Shown in pieces: positions 1-10,031 of a stretch of 64,000 nucleotides of DNA (positions are counted from its first letter, which is position 1; the number at the start of each line of letters is the position of its first letter). The stretch lies in NCBI GenBank assembly GCA_010909165.1, contig MU008198.1, positions 464,216 through 528,215 on the forward strand. Direction: 5' to 3'. Origin of the DNA: Anthoceros angustus. Its lineage: Eukaryota > Streptophyta > Anthocerotopsida > Anthocerotales > Anthocerotaceae. The position numbers and the translations under genes are program-made. Under the pieces are notes generated by a model. That model had not been told where the DNA came from. It saw nothing but the letters and a program-made list of their open reading frames with translations, and did not search any database.

Positions 1-489
1 GTGGGAACTTCGGAAGGCGACCATGAATAGGGTCCTTATCTTATGCGTTTTCTTGTCTTTCTATTCTTCTTTAATTACCATAAAATTCATAGGGAAGAGC
101 TGGATTTCAATTTCAGATTGATAATATTGTTAAATTAAAGATACTCTCTCCTAACTCAGAGGGGTTCAATTTGAGCTTTGGGGTTCTTAGGGGAAAGAGC
201 TGTTTACATGGAAAGCCGTGCCAAAGCCTATTCATATGTAGACTGCTGGAAATGACCCAAGAATGTAGTTTGTCCCTTGTGCCGGAAAGACTAGGGAATT
301 GAGCAGGGCGTAGTCTTTAGTAGTGATTTCAAAGTTAGAAACGAGGCCCTGCTATAAGAGGTGGCCTCCTTGTTTGTAAGAGGAAGCCCGGTTCCTCTAT
401 GAAGCTATGGCCTTTGCTCCTACAAGCCATCTCTTTTGTTCGAAGTCTCATGTAGGTCTATCGGTGAGACAAGATGTCCGGCGTAGGAG
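1..489. other. Noncoding stretch, no gene recognised
   Basis: No reading frame here resembles a protein family I recognise, and I see no RNA gene. The sequence is mixed composition and ends at the start of a 78-bp tandem repeat. Confidence 0.5.
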
Positions 490-779
490 TTGAGAGGTAT
501 CAAGGCATTCTTGCAACGCTCCACTGAAGGACCCCTTCCGATAGCCACATCATCGGATGGTTCTGCTTTGAGAGGTATCAGGGCATTCTTGCAACACTCC
601 ACTGAAGGACCCCTTCCGGTAGCCACATCATCGGATGGTTCTGCTTTGAGAGGTATCAAGGCATTCTTGCAACACTCCACTGAAGGACCCCTTCTGCTTT
701 GAGAGGTATCAAGGCATTCTTGCAACACTCCACTGAAGCACCCCTTCCGTTAGCCACATCATCGGATGGTTTTGCTTTG
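490..779. repeat. 78-bp tandem repeat, about 3.7 copies
   Basis: Copies begin with TTGAGAGGTATCA at 490, 568, 646 and 699. The first two periods are exactly 78 bp. The third copy is cut to 53 bp by loss of the segment CCGNTAGCCACATCATCGG and its neighbours, and the fourth is full length. Copies differ by a few substitutions. Since 78 is divisible by three, both strands stay open through the repeat, which explains the apparent ORFs; I see no independent reason to call them genes. Confidence 0.9.
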
Positions 780-807
780 ATACGCTCAGACTGGGGATGG
801 CGATAGC

Positions 808-970
808 GCTAGTCTATACGATGCATGCGTACAACCCTCACAAGAAGTGGATTGCTAGTCTGTATGATGCATGCGTACAACCCTCAGGAAGTGGATTGCC
901 ATTAGGAAGTGGATTGCTAGTCTGTACGATGCATGCGTACAACCCTCACAGGAAGTGGATTGCCATTAGG
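808..970. repeat. Short tandem repeat, three copies
   Basis: The motif GCTAGTCTGTACGATGCATG, followed by CGTACAACCCTCA and GGAAGTGGATTGC, occurs at 808, 854 and 915. Spacing is 46 and then 61 bp because the second copy carries an extra GCCATTAGGAAGTGGATT-type piece. The core contains the palindrome ATGCAT. Confidence 0.85.
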
Positions 971-1120
971 CCGTAGCCCAAAGCCAGATTGTTGGGAAGA
1001 AACGGCATTATATGAGCCCTCATGCCTGAGGCAAGCTAGCTGATGGAATCCCTTGGCGAGTGGTAGTACGAAGGAGCCTGTACATTTCCTGACTTGTGTG
1101 TGTGATCCCGTTCTAACATA

Positions 1121-1286
1121 AGAAGAAGAATTTTATTGAAGTCCACTAAGGACGAATTTCTGTCATGGACTTGGTACTTAACAACTTGTACCATGCTGTG
1201 CCTAAGCTACTTGCACCAAGGGCATCCACTCCCTTCAGGACCCCATCTAACTACCGATCTAAGCGCAAAATGCTTAATCACGACGT
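1121..1286 (+). repeat. Left arm of inverted repeat
   Basis: This arm matches the reverse complement of 3154-3330, for example AGTCCACTAAGGACG near its outer end and ACCCCATCTAA further in. The match runs to about 1286, where the two arms diverge. Confidence 0.8.
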
Positions 1287-2807
1287 TCTTATAAATATGT
1301 GTCCATTTGGCCTAAGCCATTTGGACATGCCTCATACATTATCATGTCATGAATGTGCATTGGTATATCTAACAGGGCCATGGGGTTTGGATTGAATCGT
1401 TTAAGCCATGTTTGGGCTTCTACATTTATTTTTAAATGGAATTTTTCCTTTGGATCTTTGAGCGAACATGCCAACAAAGGGTAGACTCTGCGATATGCAC
1501 AATTTTACAACATCATCTTCACTGCCTTTCAGGCCTCTCGAAATTCCTGCACGGATTACGTGAGCCCATAGTCGGGATGGTGCCTCCAGCCGAGATGGTC
1601 CCCCCGGCCTTATCTTGTGTCTGGTAGCCCGCTTCAGCACAGAAAGCCTATCAACACTTAGAATTTGGTGACCAGGTAGCACCCTCTAGCTACTTGGAGG
1701 AGCCAGATGTTGGTTTCAAAGTTTGAGGAGCATGTTATAGGGCTCTATTGAGGCCCATTTTTGTTGTACATGTGCGTGATGCTACCATGGTGAGGTGAGC
1801 ACTCAAAGAATTAGAGTTGTGTTCCTTCGTATCTTGCACAATGATCCCCAGCCCGCCCCTCTTGTCATGATGGCCTTGAAAATAATGGATGAAGCTTACC
1901 ATATCAGAAAGTTTTCCTAAAGTAATGTGTAAGTAGAGGACATCACAGTGGAATTACTAAAGTTGGGCACAAACGCATTCTATTTTTATTTACTTAGTTA
2001 AAAAAACATCAAATCGCCCAAAAAGAGCAAAAGCACTTTGCCAACCAAACCGAGCACCATCAAAAGAAACATCTTCAGCATCCTCAGCTTCCATCTTTTG
2101 CCATAGTCAAAGGGATGAACCTATTATAAAATTTAGACTTTAAATTTTTGTAAGACTGTGATAACGCTTGAAAAGGAATAAAGATCCGATGTTCAAGAGA
2201 GAACTCTTGAGGCTATTGGTCAAGGTGGAACTCAACCATAGACTCTTTAATAGATTGAGCAAGTTGCTTCCTCAAATTATAGATTTGTTTAAGTTTAGAA
2301 TGAATATTGCTTAGCTCATAGGTAAATCATAAAATAACCTAAACTTCAGCGGAAGTTTTTTTTTCCTATCTGACCCATTTTATGACCAAGACAATGATCT
2401 TCAATTGAAGAAATTAAAGAAGATAAGCTTTGTGATCTTTCTAGACCCACTTGGTTTGCTCATCAGTTGTACTGTGTGTAGGGAAAACCTCAATACCATC
2501 AATAACTCACCACTTGTCTCGGAGGAGGGGCTTGAATCTGAAACTTCTAAATAAAATAATTGTATCCATTACGCTTGATAAAATCATATGGTAGGATATC
2601 TTGAATGAAATCCATTATGAAGAACCTTAGTCACAAAAATGAGAAGCAACTCTGAATACCAAACCAATCCTACTAATATAGATTACAACAGATAGGAAGA
2701 TAGACTGATTTTTACACGCCGCAAGTCTCGCTCCAGGAAAATGAGCATGCGCTGTAAGAATAAGAAATTATTGGAACATTAGTTAAAGACTTCTAAAAAA
2801 AATTGCC

Positions 2808-2930
2808 TTCAGCTAAAAAACATCTCAAAACCCATCTCCAAAAAATTTCTTGAAGCTGAAAACATCTCAAAAACACCTCCAAAAAACCGCCTAAAGTTAG
2901 AAACATTTCAAAAACACCTTCAAAAAACTG
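2808..2930. repeat. Degenerate ~41-bp tandem repeat, three copies
   Basis: Three adjacent A-rich copies each contain a variant of AAACATCTCAAAAACACCTC followed by CAAAAAA. Their starts are near 2808, 2850 and 2890. Divergence among copies is moderate. Confidence 0.7.
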
Positions 2931-3006
2931 CGCATACAAAGAATAATCACTCATGCACATGACCGTCTTGAAAAATGACTAAGGATTTAGTCCTTTGACC
3001 TTTGGA

Positions 3007-3388
3007 CAGGGAGTAAGGAACCCCGATATGAACACAAAAGTTTCTAAAATATTAAGCCTTAGAAAAATATTATATATCTTTATAATTATTTATAATCATA
3101 AAAAAAAGTTAAAATTAGAAATGTCATTAATGCTTTTGCCTCTAAGGTGGTTTAACGTGGTTATTAAGCATCCTGCGCTTGGATCGGTACTTAGATGGGG
3201 TGCCTAAAGGGAATGGATGCCCTTGGTGCAAGTAGCTTAGGCATACCATAGTACAAGTTGTTAAGTACCAAGTCCCATGACGGAAATCCGTCCTTAGTGG
3301 ACTTAAATAAAATTCTTCTTCTTCTTCTTCTTCTTCTCTATATAGGAGAGCAAGGAACCCGATGTTAATACAAAAGTTTCCAAAATGG
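3007..3388. repeat. Direct repeat flanking the right inverted arm
   Basis: A segment at 3007-3048, with AAGGAACCCCGATATGAAC and ACAAAAGTTTCTAAAAT, recurs in the same orientation at about 3344-3388 with changes. The two copies bracket the right arm of the inverted repeat. Either the arm was inserted into this sequence with a large duplication, or a block was duplicated later. Confidence 0.55.
3154..3330 (-). repeat. Right arm of inverted repeat
   Basis: Reverse complement of 1121-1286. The outer end is an expanded TTC run (eight or so units) where the left arm has only three GAA units, so the microsatellite has grown at this end. Confidence 0.8.
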
Positions 3389-3740
3389 TATATCTAAGAC
3401 GCATTTCCATAAACAAAATATTTTGAGAGCATAAAGACAAGGCTAATTAATGACCTCGTGATAACCTAACCCCGAGTGTTTTCAACCCTTTATCTAGATG
3501 GGGGATCACAACACGGGTGATCGAATTTTCATGACCGGGAATGATGTAAAATATTTTAATATTATACAAGATTTTAATACTTTAGGATTTTACACTCTAT
3601 ACAGTGGGGTTTCCCCAATGGTTACATAATTGTCCGCCATAGCCAATCCATGGTGAACTTTCTCATTCCAACCGTCATGCGATCACACAGCCGCGCATAA
3701 ATATCGTGACGAGTTTTGTGAACCACGAGTTTTGTGAACC

Positions 3741-4262
3741 GGGTGCATGCGCCTGGAGGCTGGCAAGCCCGAGGATCAAACTGGTCTCCAAGCATTGGAG
3801 AAGTGGATCATGGAGGTGCAGGAGAAGGACCGTCGACGCAAGTTCTTGAAACACCAAAAGGCATGCAAGAAGAGAGTAGCGATGCGATGCCGCAGCCTTG
3901 GATGAGGTCATCAAGCTCCACCTCTTACTGTCTCTTGGGACCTGTTTTTACGGGACAGGCTGGCAAGAGGTTGTGTTTGAGGTCGAGATCATCTGTGTGT
4001 AAATTACCAGCGGGATGTGTTGTCGTGATGAGCTACTGCCTCAGAACGAAACGGAGCTCTTTCGTAGTTCTAAGCTCAGGGGCCAAAGAGTTTTTATCAC
4101 AGTGCGTTTTCGGTGTCTGGGCCCATCATTCAATTCTATGTCACCGCTAGGAAAAATGTCCTGCAGCCTGTGTATCATTGCCCTCTTGATGCACATCCTT
4201 CTCCACTTACCTCCTACCTACTGGTAGGAGGTTGACCTACCTTCAGTACAGCGCGGAACGCA
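3741..4262 (+). pseudogene. Duplicated gene fragment, copy 1 (unidentified)
   Basis: This block aligns with 8960-9568 in the same orientation. The best shared plus-strand peptide is KWIMEVQE followed by KDRRRKFLxHQKxxKK, a charged, helix-like stretch. Here the reading frame breaks soon after, while copy 2 stays open for 74 codons. Copy 1 lacks about 30 nt before the KDRRRKF part. Similarity continues past the coding-like part through ATGTCCTGCAGC to GTGTAGCGCAGAACG-like sequence, so a genomic segment was duplicated and not just a message. I do not recognise the family. Confidence 0.6.
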
Positions 4263-4477
4263 ATTATTACAAATTTTATGAAAAAAATCAATATATTTTA
4301 TAAAACTGAAATCTACGTGTCTGGAAATCTTATGTAGGTACTCTCAAGAAATCAACCAATGTGGTTGACAAAGACAAAATCTTTCGCCATATGCTGTATG
4401 CTCCCAAAACAAAACCACCGAATATATTCAGTATATGTATGTCTCGCATCTTAGGCATTGCACAGAAAGGAGTGTGC

Positions 4478-6171
4478 TCAGTACGTATAACCCTTCACGA
4501 ACAAGCCCTTCTTTGCTTCCTCCGCCTCTCCATCAGCAGAGTATTGTCCGAGCTGAGCCAGTGAATTCGACTTAGCCCTCAGCAGCAACGCCTTTTGAGC
4601 TGCCTCGACGTTCTCGGGTTGCCCCTTCCAGGTCTTCAACACGGAGTTCTGCAGAGCCCGGGCATAGGAGAAGGACACATGCCATGGGTTGGGGCTCTGG
4701 TTCATGGCGTTCAGGTTCAGGGTGGCCTCCACTTCTGACTGGCCTCCAGATAGAAACTGCAAGGCAAGGACTGTGTTAAGCGGCTATCAGTGGGCAGGAG
4801 CAATGGGAAGGGCGGCTTCGAGAATGCTACATACCATGATACCAGGGACAGCCGGCGGCACTCTCCTCTTCAGGAGAGTCAGAGTGTACTTAGCAACCTC
4901 CTCAGGTGTTGCTCTCACTTTGCTCTGGGCTCCAGGAGTCACCATGCTAGGCTTCAACAGGATACCTTCGAATAAGACGTTGTTCTCGGCAAGGAAGAAA
5001 AAAACCTTAGCCCAGACCTTCTCGGCAACCTCCAATGTCCGGTCAATACCGTGCTCACCGTCGAGCAAAATCTCAGGCTCCACAATGGGGACCAAACCGT
5101 TGTCCTGTGCCAGCCAACCAACCAGAAAGTCATGATAACCCTAGGGGACTTAAAGCAAAATTCGAAAAACGGCCGTGGACAGAGAAAAGGGCAGACCTGT
5201 GAGATGGCAGCATATCGGGCAAGGCCCCAGGCAGCCTCGGTGACCGCCAGCTCAGAGGGGCCGTTGGGAATGCTGACCACAGTCCGCCTGGAAAACATCG
5301 AAGTGGAACCGTGTTATGCCGCAAAGCCACATCCGGAGTGCAAAAAAGAGGACATGCAAACCACAAGGAAGCAATCAACTTCACCTAGACACTGTCACGG
5401 GTCAGGGACAAGGAGAGAGGCACCAAACACTCACCACTTCGCAAACCGGGCACCCTGCTTGTAGTAGGCGGCAGATCGAGAAGCAAGCCCGTCGAGACCT
5501 TGGCACCAGGACTCGTTGTTGGAGCCGGCCAAGGGCACCAAACCCTGGAACGCACACCCGCGAACAGTCACCACCGACCCTAACAGTGACACGAACAGTA
5601 CAAGAGTAATTCAGAGAGTCCACAGATTCCCGCATACCTTGTCAACCTTGATGCCGGGGAGAATGTTCTGCTCGGTGAGGGCATCAACCATCTTCTTGCC
5701 GTCCGTGGTGGACTGGTACAAGGTCTCCTCGAAGAGGATAGCTCCGGAGACGAACTCTCCCAACCCGGGGGTTGACACCAACAGCTGTCTGTACGCCTGG
5801 CGGTTACTTTCGGTGTTGTCGAGGCCGATGGAGGCCAGCCGAGCTCCACAGGTGGCGTTCGACTCATCCATGGCCAGAATTCCCCGTCCCTTGGTGGCGA
5901 TCGATTTCTGAGCATCGCAAAGCCACAACAAGTGAGCAACCACATATCCCCAAACGGATCAGGGCACCAAATCCACGTACGACAACAGCGGGCTCACCGC
6001 GGTCTTGCGGAGCTCCTCCTCATATCCGCCAGCGCGCACACCCAGGGGTGCAGCAAACCGCACGGTGGCGGGTGCAGCAGATTGCCTCAAAGCCTTGCCG
6101 GAGAAGTCGGATTTGGCCAGGGCAACAGACTGCTTCAGGGCCAGGCTCGAGGTGGCTGCCATGGCGGCCAT
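4478..6171 (-). CDS. FBA: Class I fructose-bisphosphate aldolase, plastid type
   Basis: Cleaves fructose-1,6-bisphosphate to two triose phosphates, and runs the reverse in the Calvin cycle and glycolysis. Six exons on the minus strand: 6171-5998, 5907-5638, 5544-5435, 5287-5197, 5104-4835, 4756-4478. All five introns are GT-AG, 78-147 nt, and the joined frame is open for 397 codons, the usual length for the plastid form. The first ~45 residues are rich in Ala, Ser and basic residues without acids, like a transit peptide, and precede [11 protein letters not shown]. Family motifs: [15 protein letters not shown] in exon 2, [13 protein letters not shown] across exons 3-4, [11 protein letters not shown], the Schiff-base lysine in [12 protein letters not shown] (about residue 266), [19 protein letters not shown] and the C-terminal tyrosine. 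The ATG at 6171 was chosen because it opens the transit peptide; an in-frame ATG lies upstream at 6246. No broken residues seen, so it looks functional. Confidence 0.95.
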
Positions 6172-6356
6172 GTCGCGAGCTCTCGAGGGCAGGGGCCGGT
6201 GCTGCGCCACGGAGGAGACGAGGCAGAGAAGTGGGAAGCCTGACACTCTTGCGGTAGGAGGCGGTGAGGACTACTTATGCCAGTGGGACAGTCCTGTGGT
6301 GGAGAACGCGGGGCAATGTGCGGCACCGATAGCCGGTCACCTGCGATATTCGCTTC

Positions 6357-6362
6357 CTTATC
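6357..6362 (-). promoter_or_regulatory. Possible I-box (GATAAG) upstream of aldolase
   Basis: The minus strand reads GATAAG about 190 nt upstream of the aldolase start codon. I-boxes are frequent in promoters of light-regulated photosynthesis genes, which fits a plastid aldolase. A six-base match alone is weak evidence. Confidence 0.25.
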
Positions 6363-6636
6363 TGGACCGGGAACCTGCTGCTAACTGTTCACGGGTTCCG
6401 TTATATGCTATGCTCGTTACTACCTATTCGTCTTATATCGTGTTTCTTCTGGTTACCTTCATTGCACAAGAATAATGAATATATACTTCAATCAGATTTT
6501 ATTAAAAAATATTTATATATCTATATAAAAATAGAAGAAATTTGAATTTATACGGATGATTGTCAACGGCTCTTAGGGCTCATTTCCTATGCCCACTCTC
6601 TCACGCCCAAGTTCCTTCATTGTATAGAGCGATTCC

Positions 6637-6955
6637 AAGCTATCTCCAGAAACTCCTACGCAACCTTAGTTGCCTTATATCTTTCCAATACTCCTTGATT
6701 TATCTCCAAAAACTCTCACGAAACCTTAGTTGCTTTATATCTTTGCAATACTCTTTGATTCGTTTAATGCAATGCGTTTGGGAGCAGTGAAAAACTCTTT
6801 GATCCATTTGCAAGTTTTCATCGATTTATCTCCAGAAGCTCTCACGCAACCTTAGTTGCCTTATATGTTTTTCCAATACTCTTTGATTCGTTTAATGCGA
6901 TGCATTTGGGAACAGCGAGAAACTCTTTGATCCATATGCAAGCTTTCATCTTGAG
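6637..6955. repeat. Nested tandem duplication near 6.6-6.95 kb
   Basis: A block with TTTATCTCCAGAAACTC, then CAACCTTAGTTGCCTTATAT and CAATACTCTTTGAT, occurs three times, near 6637, 6700 and 6827. A second block, CGTTTAATGCAATGC and TTTGGGAGCAG, through AACTCTTTGATCCAT, follows the second and third copies (about 6757 and 6886). So a ~65-bp unit duplicated first and then a ~130-bp unit containing it duplicated again. Confidence 0.8.
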
Positions 6956-7130
6956 CTATGGAATGCGAAATGTACTTTCTATCTTAAAGCTTTTGTGCTA
7001 ATAACGACATCTGAACCCTTTGAGAAGAAATGCACTCCTCTAAGGAATGTTTTGAATTTTTCAAGCTGCTCTCCTGGTAAGGAGCCTAGTTAAAATTTCT
7101 GAAAAATTGGGGCTCGACAGTGATCTTGAT

Positions 7131-7262
7131 GGGTTATCACCCCTCCCACATGGGGTTAACACCACAAGGTTATCTAAGATATGGACTTTGCCCGTTAGGT
7201 TATCAATCCTCCTATTTGACATAGACTCCGCAAGGTTCTCTAAAATATGGACCTTACCCATT
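7131..7262. repeat. 66-bp tandem duplication
   Basis: Two adjacent copies begin with GGTTATCA and contain CCTCC, then a CAAGGTT-TCTAA-ATATGGAC core. They differ at about a quarter of positions, so the duplication is old. Confidence 0.65.
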
Positions 7263-7336
7263 CATCTATACGGGTTCTATCTTATTTTACAATATTTACC
7301 CTATTTACTAGGCATAATTCTAATTTACTAGATTAT

Positions 7337-7494
7337 CCTATTTATCAGAAAAGTTTACCTATTTATCTATCTTTATCCTATTTATCAATAATATCACCTA
7401 TTTATCTACTTTTATCCTATCTATTAGAGATATATTCTATTTATCTACCTTTATCCTATTTATCAAGAATATAGCATATTTATTTATGTTTGTC
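7337..7494. repeat. ~40-bp AT-rich tandem repeat, four copies
   Basis: The motif CCTATTTATC followed by ACCTATTTATCTA and TTTAT recurs at 7337, 7377, 7416 and 7455, periods 39-40 bp. Several small indels separate the copies. Confidence 0.8.
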
Positions 7495-7695
7495 TGGTAT
7501 TTCAATTATCATGATCAAAAACAAAAATTTTATGGAGGAAAAAAGATGATGGGAAAGGCATATCCAGTAGAGGACAACGAGGGGACCTTGAGGGTCGAGG
7601 TGAAAAAGGAGCAACTAAGCTCCCTACTGGAAGTCACCGATTGCACCTACGATGTCATAAGCGGGAAGAATAAAAGGCCTGCAAACTACGGATGA
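7486..7695 (+). CDS. Short hypothetical ORF
   Basis: An ORF of 70 codons. The second half, from KKMMGKAYPVEDNEGTLRV to the stop, has protein-like composition with VEVKKEQLSSLLEVTD. The first part is AT-rich repeat translated. I do not recognise a family. It sits just before an in-frame 39-bp repeat and close to a fragment shared with the large array, so it may be part of a decayed retroelement. Confidence 0.2.
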   Translation: MFVWYFNYHDQKQKFYGGKKMMGKAYPVEDNEGTLRVEVKKEQLSSLLEVTDCTYDVISGKNKRPANYG

Positions 7696-7740
7696 AGAGG
7701 AGGATACATCACCTGCTGTCGGCGTTTTGTGGAGGATCAT

Positions 7741-7896
7741 CGTTGAGAGGGCCCATTGAAGAGCAATTGAGACTCGCATCGTTGAGAGGGCCCATTGAAG
7801 AGCAATTGAGACTCGCATCGTTGAGAGGGCCCATTGAAGAGCAATTGAGACTCGCATCGTTGAGAGGGCCCATTGAAGAGCAATTGAGACTCGCTG
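7741..7896. repeat. 39-bp tandem repeat, four near-perfect copies
   Basis: Copies start at 7741, 7780, 7819 and 7858 with CGTTGAGAGGGCCCATTGAA followed by GAGCAATTGAGACTCGCAT. They are essentially identical, so the expansion is recent. The period is divisible by three, giving a 13-residue repeat on each strand (LRGPIEEQLRLAS on plus). Confidence 0.95.
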
Positions 7897-7943
7897 TCTG
7901 AAGAATGCCGTGAAGTACGAAATAGACAGCCGTGCACTATGCC

Positions 7944-8040
7944 TGCGGGCATGATAAGCTTTGGCGCAGGACTTGATAAATGTAGCGAAGTCCTTAGCCA
8001 ACACCCCATACATTTCAAGGGTGAGCAAAATGAATTGGTG
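7944..8040 (-). pseudogene. Protein fragment related to the array's minus-strand segment
   Basis: On the minus strand this reads HQFILLTLEMYGVLAKDFAT, then FIKSCAKAYHAR. The large array carries the related HQLFILLAFQMYGTLAEDFD, then KFIKCCAQAFHGHIHG, also on the minus strand (for example near 45700-45795). The two are clearly homologous at protein level but diverged in DNA. The frame runs on into the 39-bp repeat, so only this part is likely to be real coding ancestry. The family is unknown to me; a retroelement C-terminus is possible. Confidence 0.5.
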
Positions 8041-8094
8041 GTCCCACTTACATCCCACTATATTTCTTGATTTTGAGAGCGGCCGCTCCAGCAA

Positions 8095-8900
8095 CAGCCC
8101 AACCTGGACTAGACCGGACCCTTTATTGTCATGATCTATTTTTCACACTCATAGGATAGGTACCTTTTAGGTTGGTTCTAGATGTTCAGTCCAGGTGAGG
8201 CTATGAACAACGTCGTCTCCGGTGCTTTGGAGAGGGCGAGATGGCCGTCACTTAGTGCTCTTTGTCCTACTAAAACATCAGCACTAGTCCTCTAAATAGC
8301 CCGCCATTCTGGACGAATTGCAAGCGAGCACCCTGCTCTTTACTAGAGAGAAAAGAAGGAGTACAAGGAGTAAGATTAAAGAGTGTTGACTATCTAGGCA
8401 CATGCTTCTGGTACTTAGCCCTCTTAGCCTGACCTCCTCCTCAAGCTTCCGCGTAAGAAGTGATCTTCTAAAGCTACCCTCATCCCCTAATATATATACT
8501 AGGGGATTTCTTCTTCCCTAAGCTCTAGCTATCACTTAACTCATATTGAACTTAACTTAATTTAATTACTAGTCAGTTAACTCAATATCAACTGTATTAA
8601 ACTTAACTTAGCTGAAACTAATTGAAATTAACTATAATTAATTTAATCTAACTATAGTTTATTTAAGTTGCACTCGTAGATAGTTTACTAGTGCTTATAG
8701 TTGATCCGGGACTTCTAACTAATACTACGTACATGTTTTTAAACTACAGACCCCAAAATAGTTTGTACTTGAAGCACAAAAGAATCATTTATGTAAGGTT
8801 ACCAGCACTGCCCACTTGACTAGGCACTAGAATATAGCACGTCTATTATAAAACATAGACTGTTTACGCCGGGAGTTGTCATGAATCTATTAGGTGCGAG
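8095..8900. other. Noncoding stretch
   Basis: No gene seen. It contains a small inverted repeat, ATCCCCTA and TAGGGGAT around an AT core near 8484-8508, and an AT-rich run near 8530-8660 with repeated AACTTAACTTA motifs. Confidence 0.45.
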
Positions 8901-8959
8901 GGAACTAATTGCTCTCTTTCCCGACGCTGCATCCTGCATTCAGCAACTACGTCCTGCAC

Positions 8960-9568
8960 ATGTCTGAACAAGTGCAAGCGCCTGGAGTTCGAGGTTGAAG
9001 TTTGCGACTGGCGGGAGGGACATGGAGAACATGCGCATCCTGGACAGGCTGCTGGAAATTCTTGCTGGGAACCCGGGGATCAAACTGGCCTCCAGGCATT
9101 GCAGAAGTGGATCATGGAGGTGCAGGAATTGTGCAGTAAACACTTGAAGGACCGTCGACGCAAGTTCTTGGAACACCAAAAGCCATACAAGAAGATAGTA
9201 GCGGAGCTTGCCGCAGCCTTGCATGAGGTCATCAAGCTCCACCTCTTACAGTCTCGTGGGACCGGTTTTCGGAGGACAGGCTGGCAAGAGGTTGTGTTTG
9301 AGGTCGAGATCATCTGTGTCTAAATTACCCAGCAGTGTGGGTTGCCGTGATTAGCTACTGCCTCGTCACATAAAATTTTGATCACATTCCGTTTTTGGTG
9401 TCTGCATCGATTATCCATTACTATGTTATCTCTAGGAAGAATGTCCTGCAGCGTATCATTGCCCTCTTAATGCACATCTTCTCCGTTTCCTTCCAACCTA
9501 CCTGTAGCGTCAGTATTCCTTTTCCTGCTGCAATTTGCAACTTTTCACAAGTGTAGCGCAGAACGTGT
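8960..9568 (+). pseudogene. Duplicated gene fragment, copy 2 (unidentified)
   Basis: The better preserved copy of the block at 3741-4262. From 9099 the plus strand is open for 74 codons: MQKWIMEVQELCSKHLKDRR, then a segment with HQKPYKKIVAELAAALHEVI, and it ends with WQEVVFEVEIICV. A second frame just upstream reads MENMRILDRLLEILAGNPG, which suggests one longer protein broken by a frameshift near 9090. Composition looks like an amphipathic helical bundle. The reverse strand is also open for 100 codons but I see nothing family-like in it. No family recognised. Confidence 0.5.
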
Positions 9569-10031
9569 CTGTCAAGCTCCTCAAGCATCTTAATTCTTCT
9601 TCAAGCCGGTCCAGACATGAGAGTCCTCTCTGCAAGTAGCCCTCTGTTTCTGTTTCTGGATGTCTTCACCCCACTTACCTTGGAAGTTTGTGTTGATTTG
9701 GGTCTCATCAGGAGATGTCTGTCACACTTGCATATGGATTTGTTTGGGCTTTGCAAGGAACAGCGGTTGGGACCCACCATGGCACCCCTACCACCTGGGT
9801 CCGGCAACGCCAAAGCACAGCATGCCAAGCGAGAAGGTTGAAGGCATGGCTCACCATGCCATGGAAGTTGCGGGCCCCGCCTCTGTCTGAACCTTGAATT
9901 CAGCCAAATAGATGACCCCAATTCAAGCTCCTGGACCACAGCTGACCAGGCCAACCTCTATAGAGTGTCACAGAAGATACTCGCAAAAACGTCCTAGCAG
10001 AGAAGAAGGCCTTCAGCAACCATTAGCAACC
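9569..10031. other. Intergenic region before the receptor kinase relic
   Basis: Several frames are open for 60-117 codons on both strands but none shows a recognisable motif. GC content is higher than in the array. It may include the 5' flank of the lectin receptor kinase. Confidence 0.4.

Larger units (their letters stand above)
1121..3330. mobile_element. Candidate element with long inverted terminal repeats
   Basis: A segment of about 165 bp at 1121-1286 recurs as its reverse complement at about 3154-3330, with scattered substitutions and small indels. The outer ends of both arms carry a short GAA/TTC run next to ATTTTATT. The interior of about 1.9 kb is AT-rich and has no recognisable transposase. 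Long inverted arms fit a Mutator-like or foldback DNA element, or two inserts of one short element in opposite orientation. No clear target-site duplication is visible, so the class stays open. Confidence 0.5.

Noticed and set aside
420-728. 102-codon minus-strand and 70-codon plus-strand ORFs over the 78-bp repeat
   Set aside because: The period is divisible by three, so open frames on both strands are expected. No protein family signal.
4689-5135. Plus-strand ORFs of 100-160 codons across 4689-6475
   Set aside because: They lie antisense to the aldolase exons, whose minus-strand translation and splice sites match the family in full.
5580-5945. 121-codon minus-strand ORF overlapping aldolase exon 2
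   Set aside because: It is the wrong frame of the same exon. The frame containing [15 protein letters not shown] is the family match.
7624-8094. A single 156-codon minus-strand gene including the 39-bp repeat
   Set aside because: Only residues near its start relate to anything else (the array peptide). The rest is repeat translation, so I annotated just the related part.
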